Positions 27,494-38,420 of a stretch of 64,000 nucleotides of DNA are shown one piece after another. A program made the position numbers and the translations under genes. The stretch lies in contig NZ_BBRL01000007.1 of the NCBI RefSeq assembly GCF_002090135.1, positions 1 through 64,000 of the forward strand, given 5' to 3'. Origin of the DNA: Demequina sp. NBRC 110055. GTDB taxonomy: Bacteria > Actinomycetota > Actinomycetes > Actinomycetales > Demequinaceae. The notes below the pieces were generated by a model. The model was not told where the DNA came from, searched no databases, and was given only the letters and a program-made list of their open reading frames with translations. Position 1 is the first letter of the stretch; each line of letters begins with the position of its first letter.

Positions 27494-27550
27494 ACACGGG
27501 CCGGGGCAGCCTCACCCACCCTCCGTACGTGGCTCGCTAGGCTGACCCCC

Positions 27551-30500
27551 GTGCATCTCAAGACGCTGACGCTTCGCGGCTTCAAGTCCTTCGCGTCCGC
27601 GACGACCCTCGAGTTCGAGCCGGGCGTCACCTGCGTGGTGGGCCCGAACGGCTCGGGTAAGTCGAACGTGGTCGATGCCCTCGCCTGGGTGATGGGGGAG
27701 CAGGGCGCCAAGACGCTGCGCGGCGGCAAGATGGACGACGTCATCTTTGCCGGCACCTCGGGACGTGCGCCGCTGGGCCGCGCCGAGGTGTCCCTGACCA
27801 TCGATAACTCCGACGGGGCCCTCCCCATCGAGTACACCGAGGTGACGATCAGCCGCACGCTGTTCAGGACCGGCGGCTCCGAGTACCGGATCAACGGCTC
27901 CGCGTGCCGCCTGCTCGACATCCAGGACCTGCTGTCCGACTCCGGGCTCGGCCGCGAGATGCACGTCATCGTGGGCCAGGGCCAGCTCGACGCCGTCCTG
28001 CGTGCGACCCCCGAGGACCGACGCCACTTCATCGAGGAGGCCGCCGGCATCCTCAAGCACCGCAAGCGCAAGGACAAGGCGCTGCGCAAGCTCGACGCGA
28101 TGCAGGGCAACCTCACGCGCGTCCAGGACCTGACGGCGGAGATCCGCCGCCAGCTGGGACCCCTGGGCAAGCAGGCGGAGGTCGCGCGCCGTGCCCAGTT
28201 CATCCAGGTCGACGTGCGCGATGCGAAGTCCCGCCTGCTCGCCGACGACCTCGCCCAGATGCAGGGACGCCTGGCGCAGGAGAAGGCCGACGAGTCCGCG
28301 CTGATCGAGCGCCGCGAGCAGGTCGAGAAGGAGCTGGCCGCCGCGCGCGCCCGGCTCGCCTCGCTCGAGCAGGCCGCCGCCGAGGCGACGCCGGCCCTCA
28401 CACGCGCCAACGACACCTACTACCGCCTGTCCGCGCTGCGCGAGCGCCTGCGCAACCTCGAGTCCCTCGCGCAGGAGCGCCTGCGGATGCTCGGCACCGC
28501 GGGAGACACGACCCCGCCGACGGACCTCGTGGACCTCGACGAGCAGCTCGAGCGTGCGCGCGACGCCGCCCGGGAGCTGGATGCCGAGGTCGCCGCGGCG
28601 GGCGTGGGGCTCGAGGAGGCCGAGGCGGCCCGTCGTGAGGCCGAGGCCGTCGCCGAGGCCTCCGAGCGCCACCTCGCCAACCTGCTGCGCTCCGTCGCGG
28701 ACCGCCGTGAGGGCGTCGCGAGGCTCGCCGGTGATGTCGCCGCCCGGCGCTCGCGAGTCGAGGCCGCCGAGGCGGAGATTGGTCGCCTGCGCGACTCCAA
28801 GGCCGCCGCCGAGAAGCGCGCACACGAGGCCACCACCGAGTTCCAGCACCTCGAGACCTCCGTCGCGTCCGTCGAGGACGGCGAGGAGGACCTCGACGCC
28901 GCGCACGAGTCCGCGACCGCCGAGTGGGACGAGGCGAAGACCGCCCTCGACGCGCTCAAGGAAGCCATGCACACCGCCACCCGCGAGCGCGACACTCACG
29001 CCGCGCGCGCCGAGGCGCTCGAACTGTCGCTGACCCGTAAGGACGGCGCGGGCGAGCTGCTCGCCTCCGGCTCGACCGCGGTGCGCGGCTCGGTGGCGGC
29101 CCTCATCGAGGTGGCGGCCGAGGCCGAGGACGCGATCGCCGCGGCCCTGGGCCCGCTCGCGGACGCCCTCGCGGTTGACTCGGTCGAGCTGGCGGTGGAC
29201 GCCATCCGGTGGCTGCGCGACGAGGACGCGGGCCGAGCCCGCTTCCTGGTGGCCGATGCATCGGCGCGGCCTGCCAACCCCGACGTGACACTTCCCGAGG
29301 GGGCCGCATGGGCCTCGGACCTGGTCTCCGGCGCCGGCGGCATCGTCGACACCGTGCGGGCGCTCGTGTCGGGCGTGGCCGTCGTGGACGACCTCGCCGC
29401 GGCCCGCGCGCTCGTGGCATCGCTTTCTGAGGTCACGGCGGTGACGCGCCGCGGCGACGTGCTGGGGGCGCGGAGCGCGTCGGGCGGAGCGGGGGACGCG
29501 CCCAGCGTGCTGCACATGCAGGCGGCCCTCGACGAGGCGAAGGCCAAGCGCGACGGCGCCGCCGCCGACGTGGAGCGCACGGGCTTTGCCCTGCGCGAGG
29601 CGGAGGAGCGGGAGTCGACGGCCAGGGCGGCGCAGCGCGCGACGCTCGAGCGGCTCAACGAGTCCGACGCCCGCATGGCCGCCGTCGCGGAACAGCTGGG
29701 CCACCTGGGCGCGACCGCCCGCGCCGCGAAGGACGACGCGGCCCGCCTGGAGACCCAGATTGAGGCCGCCCACGAGCGCATGGCCGAGCAGTCGGGGGAG
29801 CTCGAGTCGCTCGCCGAGCGCCTGGCCGCGGCTCAGGCCGAGCCCGAGCAAACCGAGTCCGACACCGTCGAGGCGCAGACGCAACGCGACGAGGACGCCC
29901 AGGCCGCCGTGGCCGCGCGAGCGCGCGAGACCGAGGCGCGGTTGCAGCTGCGCACCTCCGAGGAACGCGCGCGGGCGCTTGCCGCGCGCGCCGAGTCGCT
30001 CGAGCGTGCCGTGATCGCCGAGCGCGACGCCCGTGCCCGCGCCGAGGAGGCTGCGAAGCGACGCGCGCGCCAGGCCGCCGCCGCACGCGAGGTCATTGCC
30101 GGCTGCGCCGACGCGCTCGCCGCCATCGACATCGCCGTCGCCGCGGCCGACGACCAGCGCGCCGCCGCCGAGCAGGCTCGCGCCGAGCGCTCGGGAGAGC
30201 TGGGCGACGTGCGTCAGCTGGTCGAGGCCCACGCCGACGAGCACCGCCGCCTCACCGACGACGCCCATCGCGACGAGGTGGCGCGCGCCCAGCTGTCGGT
30301 GCGCCTCGAACAGCTCGAGCAGCGCGCCGTCGACGAGCTCGGCATGGACCCGGCCCAGCTGATCGAGGAGTTTGGCCCCCACCTGCCGGTGCCGGTGCGC
30401 GACGACTCGGCCACGGCATCGGCCGGACAGACGGACGGCGACACGGACGGCGAGGCCGGGGGCGAAGCCGGCGAACGCACCGAGCCGTACGTGCGCGAGC

Positions 30501-31153
30501 GCCAGGAGAAGCGCCTGCGCGCCGCCGAGCGTGCCATGAACCACTTGGGCAAGGTCAACCCGCTCGCCCTCGAGGAGTTCGCCGCGCTCGAGGAGCGCCA
30601 CAAGTTCCTTCAGGACCAGCTGAGCGACATCAAGAAGTCGCGCGAGGACCTCCTCGAGATCGTGCGCGAGATCGACGAGCGCGTCGAGCAGATCTTTGCC
30701 CAGGCCTTCGAGGACACCAAGGCGCAGTTTGACCGCGTCTTCCCGCGCCTGTTCCCCGGCGGCGAGGGCAAACTGGTGCTGACCGACCCCAAGAACATGC
30801 TCACCACGGGTATCGAGGTGGAGGCACGCCCCGCGGGCAAGAAGGTCAAGCGGCTGTCGCTGTTGTCCGGCGGCGAGCGATCGCTCACCGCGGTCGCGCT
30901 GCTGGTGTCGATCTTCAAGGCCCGCCCCAGCCCTTTCTACGTGATGGACGAGGTCGAGGCCGCGCTGGACGACGTGAACCTGGGTCGCCTGCTGGAGATC
31001 TTCCGCGAGCTCCAGGAGGACTCGCAGCTGATCGTCATCACGCACCAGAAGCGCACCATGGAGATCGCGGACGCCCTCTACGGCGTCACCATGCGCGGCG
31101 ACGGCGTCACCACCGTCATCTCGCAGCGCCTGCGCGACGGGGACGCGGCGTAA
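27551..31153 (+). CDS. smc: chromosome segregation ATPase SMC
   Basis: 1200 residues, the expected size. Walker A GPNGSGKS is near residue 33, the ABC signature LSGGERS near 1105 and Walker B YVMDEVEAALDD near 1130. Long coiled coils flank a hinge around 500-650. SMC compacts and helps segregate chromosomes with ScpA/B, which are not in the window. TAGGCT lies 7 nt before the GTG, so it is likely leaderless. It precedes ftsY as is usual. Confidence 0.97.
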   Translation: MHLKTLTLRGFKSFASATTLEFEPGVTCVVGPNGSGKSNVVDALAWVMGEQGAKTLRGGKMDDVIFAGTSGRAPLGRAEVSLTIDNSDGALPIEYTEVTISRTLFRTGGSEYRINGSACRLLDIQDLLSDSGLGREMHVIVGQGQLDAVLRATPEDRRHFIEEAAGILKHRKRKDKALRKLDAMQGNLTRVQDLTAEIRRQLGPLGKQAEVARRAQFIQVDVRDAKSRLLADDLAQMQGRLAQEKADESALIERREQVEKELAAARARLASLEQAAAEATPALTRANDTYYRLSALRERLRNLESLAQERLRMLGTAGDTTPPTDLVDLDEQLERARDAARELDAEVAAAGVGLEEAEAARREAEAVAEASERHLANLLRSVADRREGVARLAGDVAARRSRVEAAEAEIGRLRDSKAAAEKRAHEATTEFQHLETSVASVEDGEEDLDAAHESATAEWDEAKTALDALKEAMHTATRERDTHAARAEALELSLTRKDGAGELLASGSTAVRGSVAALIEVAAEAEDAIAAALGPLADALAVDSVELAVDAIRWLRDEDAGRARFLVADASARPANPDVTLPEGAAWASDLVSGAGGIVDTVRALVSGVAVVDDLAAARALVASLSEVTAVTRRGDVLGARSASGGAGDAPSVLHMQAALDEAKAKRDGAAADVERTGFALREAEERESTARAAQRATLERLNESDARMAAVAEQLGHLGATARAAKDDAARLETQIEAAHERMAEQSGELESLAERLAAAQAEPEQTESDTVEAQTQRDEDAQAAVAARARETEARLQLRTSEERARALAARAESLERAVIAERDARARAEEAAKRRARQAAAAREVIAGCADALAAIDIAVAAADDQRAAAEQARAERSGELGDVRQLVEAHADEHRRLTDDAHRDEVARAQLSVRLEQLEQRAVDELGMDPAQLIEEFGPHLPVPVRDDSATASAGQTDGDTDGEAGGEAGERTEPYVRERQEKRLRAAERAMNHLGKVNPLALEEFAALEERHKFLQDQLSDIKKSREDLLEIVREIDERVEQIFAQAFEDTKAQFDRVFPRLFPGGEGKLVLTDPKNMLTTGIEVEARPAGKKVKRLSLLSGGERSLTAVALLVSIFKARPSPFYVMDEVEAALDDVNLGRLLEIFRELQEDSQLIVITHQKRTMEIADALYGVTMRGDGVTTVISQRLRDGDAA

Positions 31154-31450
31154 CGGTGAGCCGGCCTCGGGGCCGTCGCACAGCGGCCGACGGTGCCGGG
31201 GCTCTCAGCGACCTGTGAACGTGCACCGGTTACACTGCCGATGGCAGCGTTGCCACCGTCCGTGCGGTCGACCCTGGGTCCCGCCGAGGCGACAAACCCC
31301 CGACCGATCCGAGCCCGTCCACACCGTGCGCGTGAGGGTCCATTGATGGCAGACGGCCGTGGGAATCGCCGCCTCGGTCCTTGCGTTGTTACCGTCGGCC
31401 GTTCACGCTGAATGTCCGTCTTGTCCGCTTCTGTGCTCAGGAGAGTCTCC

Positions 31451-31822
31451 ATGCCGTCCTCCCTCATCTCTGGCCTCGTCATTGCGGTCGTGCTGGCTGC
31501 CGTGGTGTTCGTGATCGCAGCCTTTGCCGAGGGACGCGGCCAGCACCTGATGCGCATCGTGCTGCGGGTGGACGAGCGTCGCGGCATGGAGCACGTGTAC
31601 GACGACATCGAGCGCGAGGACAACGCCTGGGACCTCCTTCACGGCATCGACTCCGAGCCCGAGGCCGTCTCCGGCAGCGAGCGCGCCGCGGCGTGGGCCC
31701 GCGAGGCCGCGGCAGAGGCCAAGGAGGCGGCGCTGACGGCCCGCGACCGCATCCAGGCGCTTCGCGCGAGCGACGTCGAGGCGGCCGCCACCACCGGCGA
31801 GATCGCGCTGCACCGCCACTAG
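31451..31822 (+). CDS. small membrane-anchored protein, unknown function
   Basis: 123 residues from ATG 31451 (AGGAGA 7 nt upstream). One N-terminal transmembrane helix (residues ~5-27, LVIAVVLAAVVFVIAAF) is followed by a charged, mostly helical cytosolic part rich in Glu, Ala and Arg. It lies between smc and ftsY. No known domain. The 297 bp before it hold only a possible -10 (TTACACT near 31227). Confidence 0.65.
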   Translation: MPSSLISGLVIAVVLAAVVFVIAAFAEGRGQHLMRIVLRVDERRGMEHVYDDIEREDNAWDLLHGIDSEPEAVSGSERAAAWAREAAAEAKEAALTARDRIQALRASDVEAAATTGEIALHRH

Positions 31823-31868
31823 GCCCACCCTTCGCGGCCCCTGCCCGGCGACCTGACACACTGGTGCC

Positions 31869-33029
31869 ATGGATGTGACCTGGATTCCCGGAGACGCCGA
31901 CCTCGTCGTCGTCATCATCGCCGCCGTCGCAGTCATTGGCGGCATCTTCGGCGTCAGCCGCCGCTCCAAGGGCGCCCACCGTGCGCAGTCGCAGGCCCCA
32001 GCGTCGCCGACCGCGCCGACGGCCACACCGACCGCAGACGAGGACGCGGGCGACGCGCCTACCGAGGCGCCGACCCGCACGCTGCCCGCCGAGGCGGCCG
32101 TCGTCACCGAGGCTCCCGAGTCCGCCGACACCCGTCTTGCGCGCCTGCGTGGACGCCTCGCGGGCGGACTAGGTGCGAGCCTGTTGGCGATCTTCTCGCG
32201 CGGCTCGCTCGGTCAGGACGACTGGGACGAGCTCGAGGAGACGCTCCTGCTCGCCGACGTGGGTGCCGCCGCCACGGACGACATCCTGGATGCCCTGCGC
32301 GCGCGCCTGAAGGCCGACCCCGAGGCCGACCCGCGCGCGACCCTGCGCGCCGTCCTCCTCGAGATCGTCGACCCGACCCTCGACCGTGAACTGAGGCTCG
32401 CGGCGCCGGGGGAGGGGAAGTACGAACCCATCGTGGTGGTCGGCGTCAACGGAGTCGGCAAGACCACGTCGGTCGGCAAGATCGCGCGCGTGCTCGTGGC
32501 CGAGGGTCGCAGCGTGGTGCTGGGCGCCGCGGACACGTTCCGCGCAGCGGCCGCCGACCAGCTCGAGACGTGGGGCGCCCGGGTCGGAGTACCCGTGGTG
32601 CGATCCGAGATCGACGGGGCCGACCCCGCCTCCGTGGCCTTCGATGCCGCCTCGCGTGCGCGTGACGACCAGGCCGACGTGGTCCTTATCGACACCGCCG
32701 GCCGGCTGCAGAACAAGGCCGGACTGATGGATCAGCTCGGCAAGATCATCCGCGTCTCGTCCAAGGTCGCAGAGCCCGTCGAGGTGCTGCTGGTGCTCGA
32801 CGCCACCACGGGCCAAAACGGGATGACGCAGGCCAAGGTTTTCGCCGAGGTCGCGCCCATCACCGGCATCGTGCTGACCAAGATGGACGGCACCGCGAAG
32901 GGCGGCATCGTCGTCGCCGTGCAGCGCGAGTTGGGCGTGCCGGTCAAGCTCATCGGGCTGGGCGAGGGCGCCGACGACCTCGCCCCGTTCGACGCCGAGC
33001 AATTCGTGGACGGCCTGCTGGGCGCCTGA
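31869..33029 (+). CDS. ftsY: signal recognition particle receptor FtsY
   Basis: 386 residues. An N-terminal helix (VVVIIAAVAVIGGIFGV) anchors the protein, an Ala/Pro/Thr-rich acidic linker follows, and the NG GTPase domain has GVNGVGKTTS (near 193), DTFRAAA, DTAGRLQ and TKMDGTAKGG. It docks SRP-ribosome complexes at the membrane; its partner Ffh lies at 36820. CACACT sits 6 nt before the ATG, suggesting a leaderless transcript. Confidence 0.97.
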   Translation: MDVTWIPGDADLVVVIIAAVAVIGGIFGVSRRSKGAHRAQSQAPASPTAPTATPTADEDAGDAPTEAPTRTLPAEAAVVTEAPESADTRLARLRGRLAGGLGASLLAIFSRGSLGQDDWDELEETLLLADVGAAATDDILDALRARLKADPEADPRATLRAVLLEIVDPTLDRELRLAAPGEGKYEPIVVVGVNGVGKTTSVGKIARVLVAEGRSVVLGAADTFRAAAADQLETWGARVGVPVVRSEIDGADPASVAFDAASRARDDQADVVLIDTAGRLQNKAGLMDQLGKIIRVSSKVAEPVEVLLVLDATTGQNGMTQAKVFAEVAPITGIVLTKMDGTAKGGIVVAVQRELGVPVKLIGLGEGADDLAPFDAEQFVDGLLGA

Positions 33030-33054
33030 CGGCCCTCGCAGATTCCGGAAGCCG

Positions 33055-33085
33055 ACGCCGGTCCGCCCCCAGGGTGGACCGGCGT
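33055..33085 (+). terminator. terminator hairpin after ftsY
   Basis: ACGCCGGTCC (33055-33064) and GGACCGGCGT (33076-33085) form a perfect 10-bp stem, extended by an inner CCC/GGG pairing. It lies 26 bp after the ftsY stop. Confidence 0.75.
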
Positions 33086-33193
33086 TCGTGCGTCTCGCCG
33101 GCGCCTGGATCCGCGGCCCACAACGGACAAAGACCGCAGGATGATCCCGGCCAGGGGCCCTCGCAACAAGGGTTTTACCTCCGCGCGGCCCTG

Positions 33194-33231
33194 TTAACGG
33201 ATGCGAAACATGCCGGTGTTTCAGGGGCAAC
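33194..33231 (+). promoter_or_regulatory. GlnR-like operator upstream of amtB
   Basis: Four half-sites with exact 6-nt spacing: TTAAC (33194), GAAAC (33205), GTGTT (33216) and GCAAC (33227). The actinobacterial GlnR consensus is GTNAC-N6-GAAAC, usually repeated twice. The first pair matches 9 of 10 informative positions counting N; the second is weaker. GlnR activates ammonium uptake genes on nitrogen limitation, which fits amtB-glnK. Confidence 0.6.
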
Positions 33232-33288
33232 ACTTCTTCGCCAGGCTGTCTACGACTCGCCGAGGGGCGGGACTTAAGGAGAAGCAGA

Positions 33289-34868
<1,580 letters not shown>

Positions 34869-34885
34869 GGAGCCGCCGCACACCA

Positions 34886-36649
34886 ATGGAGCACATCCCC
34901 AGCGCTGCTGAGGGCTCCGACGCTGAGGTCCCGCACCCTTCCGGGGTGCGGGACCTCAAGCGTCTGAGGGCCGATGCCGCGGCGCAGCTCACGTCCGACG
35001 GCGTCACCGGGCCGGAACGTCGCCGTCGTCTCACCGCCCTCGTCAAGCGCGCGCTCGTCGCGCACTGGAACGAGGCCGCCGGCCCCGCCGAAGGCATCGC
35101 GCTCGGCGCCGTCGGATCGCTGGGCCGCGGCGATGCCGGCCCGCTCTCCGACCTTGACCTGGTGCTGCTGCACGACGGCAAGACCCAGTCGAAGGACGCC
35201 CTCGCGGAGCTCGCCCAGCGCCTGTGGTACCCCATCTGGGATGCCGGGCTCGAGCTCGACTATTCGATGCGTTCCCTCACCGAATGCCGCCAGGTGGCCT
35301 CGAAGGACCTCGCCGCGGCCGCCGGACTTCTCGACATCCAGCCGGTCGCGGGCGACGACACCCTCGTCGCCCAGGCCCGCGCCGCCATCTATCAAGACTG
35401 GCGCGCCGCCTCGCGCAAGCGCCTGCCCGAACTTCTCGCCGCCTCGCGCGCTCGCGCCGAGCGTCATGGCGAACTCGCGTACCTCATCGAGCCGCACCTC
35501 AAGGAGGCCAGGGGAGGCCTGCGCGACTACACGAGCCTGTCCGCGCTGAGCGCGACGTGGCTCACCGACCGTCCGCACGGTGTCGTCGATGCCGCAGGGG
35601 AGCACCTGCGCGATGTGCGCGACGCCCTCCACCTCGTCGCGGGCCGGCCCGTCAACGTGCTGGGCCGCCACCTCGCGGACGACGTCGCCGCTCACCTGGG
35701 TTACGGCGACCCCGACGACCTGCTTGCGTCGATTGCCGACGCCGGCCGCACCGTCGCCTACGCGCTCGACCAGACCGAAAGGGGGGCGCGCCGCTCGCTC
35801 GAACGCTCCGGCATCGGCTCCGTGGCGTGGAAGGCGCGACGGTTGTCGAAGGCGCCCCGGCACGTCAGCGTGGCCGAGGGACTGATCGATGTCGACGGTG
35901 AACTGGCGCTCGCGCCTAGCGCCGACGCGAAGGCGGATCCGTTGCTGCCGCTGCGCGCCGCGGCCACCGCCGCGACGACGGGCCTGCCCTTCACTCCGGG
36001 ACTCTTGGACGCGATGCAGAATGCCCCCGACCTTCCCGAGCCGTGGCCGGAGGCCGCACGCACCCACCTGCGCGACCTGCTGCGCGGCAGCCACCACCTC
36101 GTCGCGGTGTGGGAGGCGCTGGACCTGCACGGACTCGCCGTGCGGTGGGTGCCCGAGTGGGCGGGGGTGCGCAACCGGCCTCAGCGCAGTCCTATCCATC
36201 GCTACACGGTCGACCGCCACATGATCGAGACGGTCGTGATTGCCGCCAAACACCGCCGCGACGTCCCCGACCAGGACCTGCTGTTCGCGACCGCGTGGGT
36301 CCACGACATCGGTAAGCGGGCGGGGTCCACGGACCACTCGATCGACGGTGCGGCCCTGGTGCCGGCGATCGGCGCCCGGCTCGGCTGGTCTCCGCAGTTC
36401 ACGGCCGATGTCGAAACGCTGGTGCGCCACCACCTGCTCCTGTCGATCCTGTCGACCACGCGTGACGCGGAGGACCCCGCGACCGTCGGGGAGCTGTTGG
36501 ATGCGCTCGGCCACCGCGAGGACCTCCTGGTGACCCTGCGCGCGCTGACGGAGGCGGACTCGCACGCGGCGGGCCCCAAGGTGTGGACGACCTGGCGTGC
36601 GAGCCTGGCGGACACGCTCACCGCGAAGGCGCGGGCCGCGCTGACCTAA
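34886..36649 (+). CDS. glnD: PII nucleotidylyltransferase GlnD lacking ACT domains
   Basis: 587 residues against ~690-890 in the family. The nucleotidyltransferase domain shows GSLGRGD(x4)SDLDL (near 77-93) and the HD hydrolase domain HDIGKR(x5)HS (near 473). The protein ends soon after HD; the two C-terminal ACT domains that sense glutamine are absent, and nothing ACT-like follows. GGAG lies 13 nt from ATG 34886, which is far; the frame start is therefore uncertain. In-frame GTG 34946 is inside a 15-bp hairpin. Confidence 0.9.
   Translation: MEHIPSAAEGSDAEVPHPSGVRDLKRLRADAAAQLTSDGVTGPERRRRLTALVKRALVAHWNEAAGPAEGIALGAVGSLGRGDAGPLSDLDLVLLHDGKTQSKDALAELAQRLWYPIWDAGLELDYSMRSLTECRQVASKDLAAAAGLLDIQPVAGDDTLVAQARAAIYQDWRAASRKRLPELLAASRARAERHGELAYLIEPHLKEARGGLRDYTSLSALSATWLTDRPHGVVDAAGEHLRDVRDALHLVAGRPVNVLGRHLADDVAAHLGYGDPDDLLASIADAGRTVAYALDQTERGARRSLERSGIGSVAWKARRLSKAPRHVSVAEGLIDVDGELALAPSADAKADPLLPLRAAATAATTGLPFTPGLLDAMQNAPDLPEPWPEAARTHLRDLLRGSHHLVAVWEALDLHGLAVRWVPEWAGVRNRPQRSPIHRYTVDRHMIETVVIAAKHRRDVPDQDLLFATAWVHDIGKRAGSTDHSIDGAALVPAIGARLGWSPQFTADVETLVRHHLLLSILSTTRDAEDPATVGELLDALGHREDLLVTLRALTEADSHAAGPKVWTTWRASLADTLTAKARAALT
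34924..34958 (+). promoter_or_regulatory. perfect 15-bp hairpin at the start of glnD
   Basis: Arms 34924-34938 and 34944-34958 pair without mismatch around TTCCG. It covers codons ~14-24 of the long glnD frame, or overlaps the start if GTG 34946 is used. No T-tract follows. It could attenuate, stabilise the amtB-glnK mRNA end, or block glnD translation. Confidence 0.6.
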
Positions 36650-36680
36650 GCCACGGCATCGGCCGCCCTCCCCGCCCATG

Positions 36681-36743
36681 CGCAAATGGCCGCATTTGCG
36701 GCTCCAGAGTGCGTTTCGTGACGGTAATGGCCGCATTTGCGGC
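36681..36743. repeat. 18-bp direct repeat upstream of ffh
   Basis: AATGGCCGCATTTGCGGC occurs at 36685-36702 and 36726-36743, 41 bp apart. The first copy is inside a perfect palindrome CGCAAATG-GCCG-CATTTGCG (36681-36700). The AT-containing core stands out in this GC-rich gap. It may be a regulator site for ffh, whose start is 77 bp on. Confidence 0.7.
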
Positions 36744-36819
36744 ATGAGAGGGACAGGACGCGGAGCGCCGTCGCCGACCCCAGGTAGGCTTGAGGCCGCA
36801 CGTTTTCGAAGGGACACCT

Positions 36820-38415
36820 GTGTTCGCCAACCTCTCCGACCGCCTGACCTCGACGTTCCGGAACCTCCGGGGCAAGGGCCGCCTCACCGAGGCGGATATC
36901 GACGGCACCATCCGCGAGATCCGTCGCGCCCTGTTGGACGCCGACGTCGCCGTTCCGGTGGTCCGCACGTTCACCGGCAACATCCGCGAGCGCGCGCTCG
37001 GCGCGGAGGTCTCGGGAGCCCTGAACCCTGGCCAGCAGGTCGTCAAGATCGTCAACGAGGAGCTCGTCGCGATCCTGGGTGGCGAGGCGCGTCGCCTGAA
37101 CTTCGCCAAGTCGGGCCCGACGGTCATCATGCTCGCCGGTCTGCAGGGTGCGGGTAAGACCACCCTCGCGGGCAAGCTGGCGCACCACCTCAAGGAGAAC
37201 GGCCAGACGCCGCTGCTGGTCGCCGCCGACCTTCAGCGCCCCAACGCCGTCAACCAGCTCCAGGTGGTCGGCGAGCGCGCCGGTGTGCCGGTGTTCGCTC
37301 CGGAGCCGGGTGTGACCCGCGAGGGCGAGCGCGTCAAGGGCAACCCCGTCAAGGTCGCGAAGAAGGGCCTCAAGGAGGCCGAGCAGCGCCAGCACTCCGT
37401 GGTCATCGTCGACACCGCCGGCCGCCTGGGTATCGACCAGGAGCTCATGAAGCAGGCCGCGGACATCCGCAAGGCCATCGAGCCCGACGAGGTCCTGTTC
37501 GTCATCGACGCGATGATCGGTCAGGACGCCGTCGCCACGGCGCAGGCCTTCGACCAGGGCGTGGACATCACCGGTGTGGTCCTCACCAAGCTCGACGGCG
37601 ACACCCGCGGTGGTGCCGCGCTGTCGGTGCGCGAGGTGACCGGCAAGCCGATTCTCTTCGCATCGACCGGCGAGAAGCTCGACGAATTCGAGGTCTTCCA
37701 CCCGGACCGCATGGCGAGCCGCATCCTCGACATGGGCGACATCATGACGCTCATCGAGCAGGCGGAGAAGAAGTTCGACCAGGCCGAGGCCGAGCGCATG
37801 GCCGCCAAGGTCACCAAGGGTGAAGACTTCACGTTCACCGACTTCTTGGCGCAGATGCAGCAGCTCAAGAACATGGGTTCTATGAAGAAGATGCTCGGCA
37901 TGCTGCCGGGCATGGGCGCCATGCGCGAGCAGATCGAGAACTTCGACGAGCGCGAGCTGGTGCGCACCGAGGCCATCGTCCAGTCCATGACGCCGCTCGA
38001 GCGGGACAACCCCAAGGTCCTGAACGGCTCGCGCCGCGCGCGCATCGCGAAGGGCTCCGGCGTCACCGTCGCCGACGTGAACTCCCTGGTCAAGCGCTTC
38101 GAGCAGGCCCAGCAGATGATGCGTGCCATGGCCCGCGGCGGCGGCATGCCGCAGCTTCCCGGCCAGGGTGGCGGTCCGGGCGCGTGGGGCGGCATGCCCG
38201 GCGGCAAGAAGTCCAAGGGCAAGCAGGCGCCGCAGAAGAAGGTCAAGGGCAAGTCGGGCAACCCCGCCAAGCGCGCCCAGCAGGAGGCGGCGGCCAGGAA
38301 CAAGTCGTCGGCGCCGCAGGCTCCCGCCGGTAGCGCGTTCGGCCTGAGCCAGCAGCCCGAGGACTTCGACCCGTCCAAGCTCGAGTCCGACCTCGGCAAG
38401 TACTTGGGCCGCTAA
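36820..38415 (+). CDS. ffh: signal recognition particle protein Ffh
   Basis: 531 residues from GTG 36820 (GAAGGGA upstream). The NG domain has GLQGAGKTTLAGKLA (near 107), DTAGRLGID and TKLDGDTRGG. The M domain is Met-rich (MGSMKKMLGMLPGMGAM) and ends in a basic Gly/Lys-rich tail. It binds 4.5S RNA and signal sequences and docks on FtsY. The frame extends to an upstream TTG, but GTG fits homologues (VFANLSDRL). Confidence 0.97.
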   Translation: MFANLSDRLTSTFRNLRGKGRLTEADIDGTIREIRRALLDADVAVPVVRTFTGNIRERALGAEVSGALNPGQQVVKIVNEELVAILGGEARRLNFAKSGPTVIMLAGLQGAGKTTLAGKLAHHLKENGQTPLLVAADLQRPNAVNQLQVVGERAGVPVFAPEPGVTREGERVKGNPVKVAKKGLKEAEQRQHSVVIVDTAGRLGIDQELMKQAADIRKAIEPDEVLFVIDAMIGQDAVATAQAFDQGVDITGVVLTKLDGDTRGGAALSVREVTGKPILFASTGEKLDEFEVFHPDRMASRILDMGDIMTLIEQAEKKFDQAEAERMAAKVTKGEDFTFTDFLAQMQQLKNMGSMKKMLGMLPGMGAMREQIENFDERELVRTEAIVQSMTPLERDNPKVLNGSRRARIAKGSGVTVADVNSLVKRFEQAQQMMRAMARGGGMPQLPGQGGGPGAWGGMPGGKKSKGKQAPQKKVKGKSGNPAKRAQQEAAARNKSSAPQAPAGSAFGLSQQPEDFDPSKLESDLGKYLGR

Positions 38416-38420
38416 GGCAC

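Noticed and set aside
27512..31045. 1177-codon open frame antisense to smc
   Set aside because: Shadow of the smc codon pattern; repetitive Leu/Gly/Arg composition and no recognisable domain.
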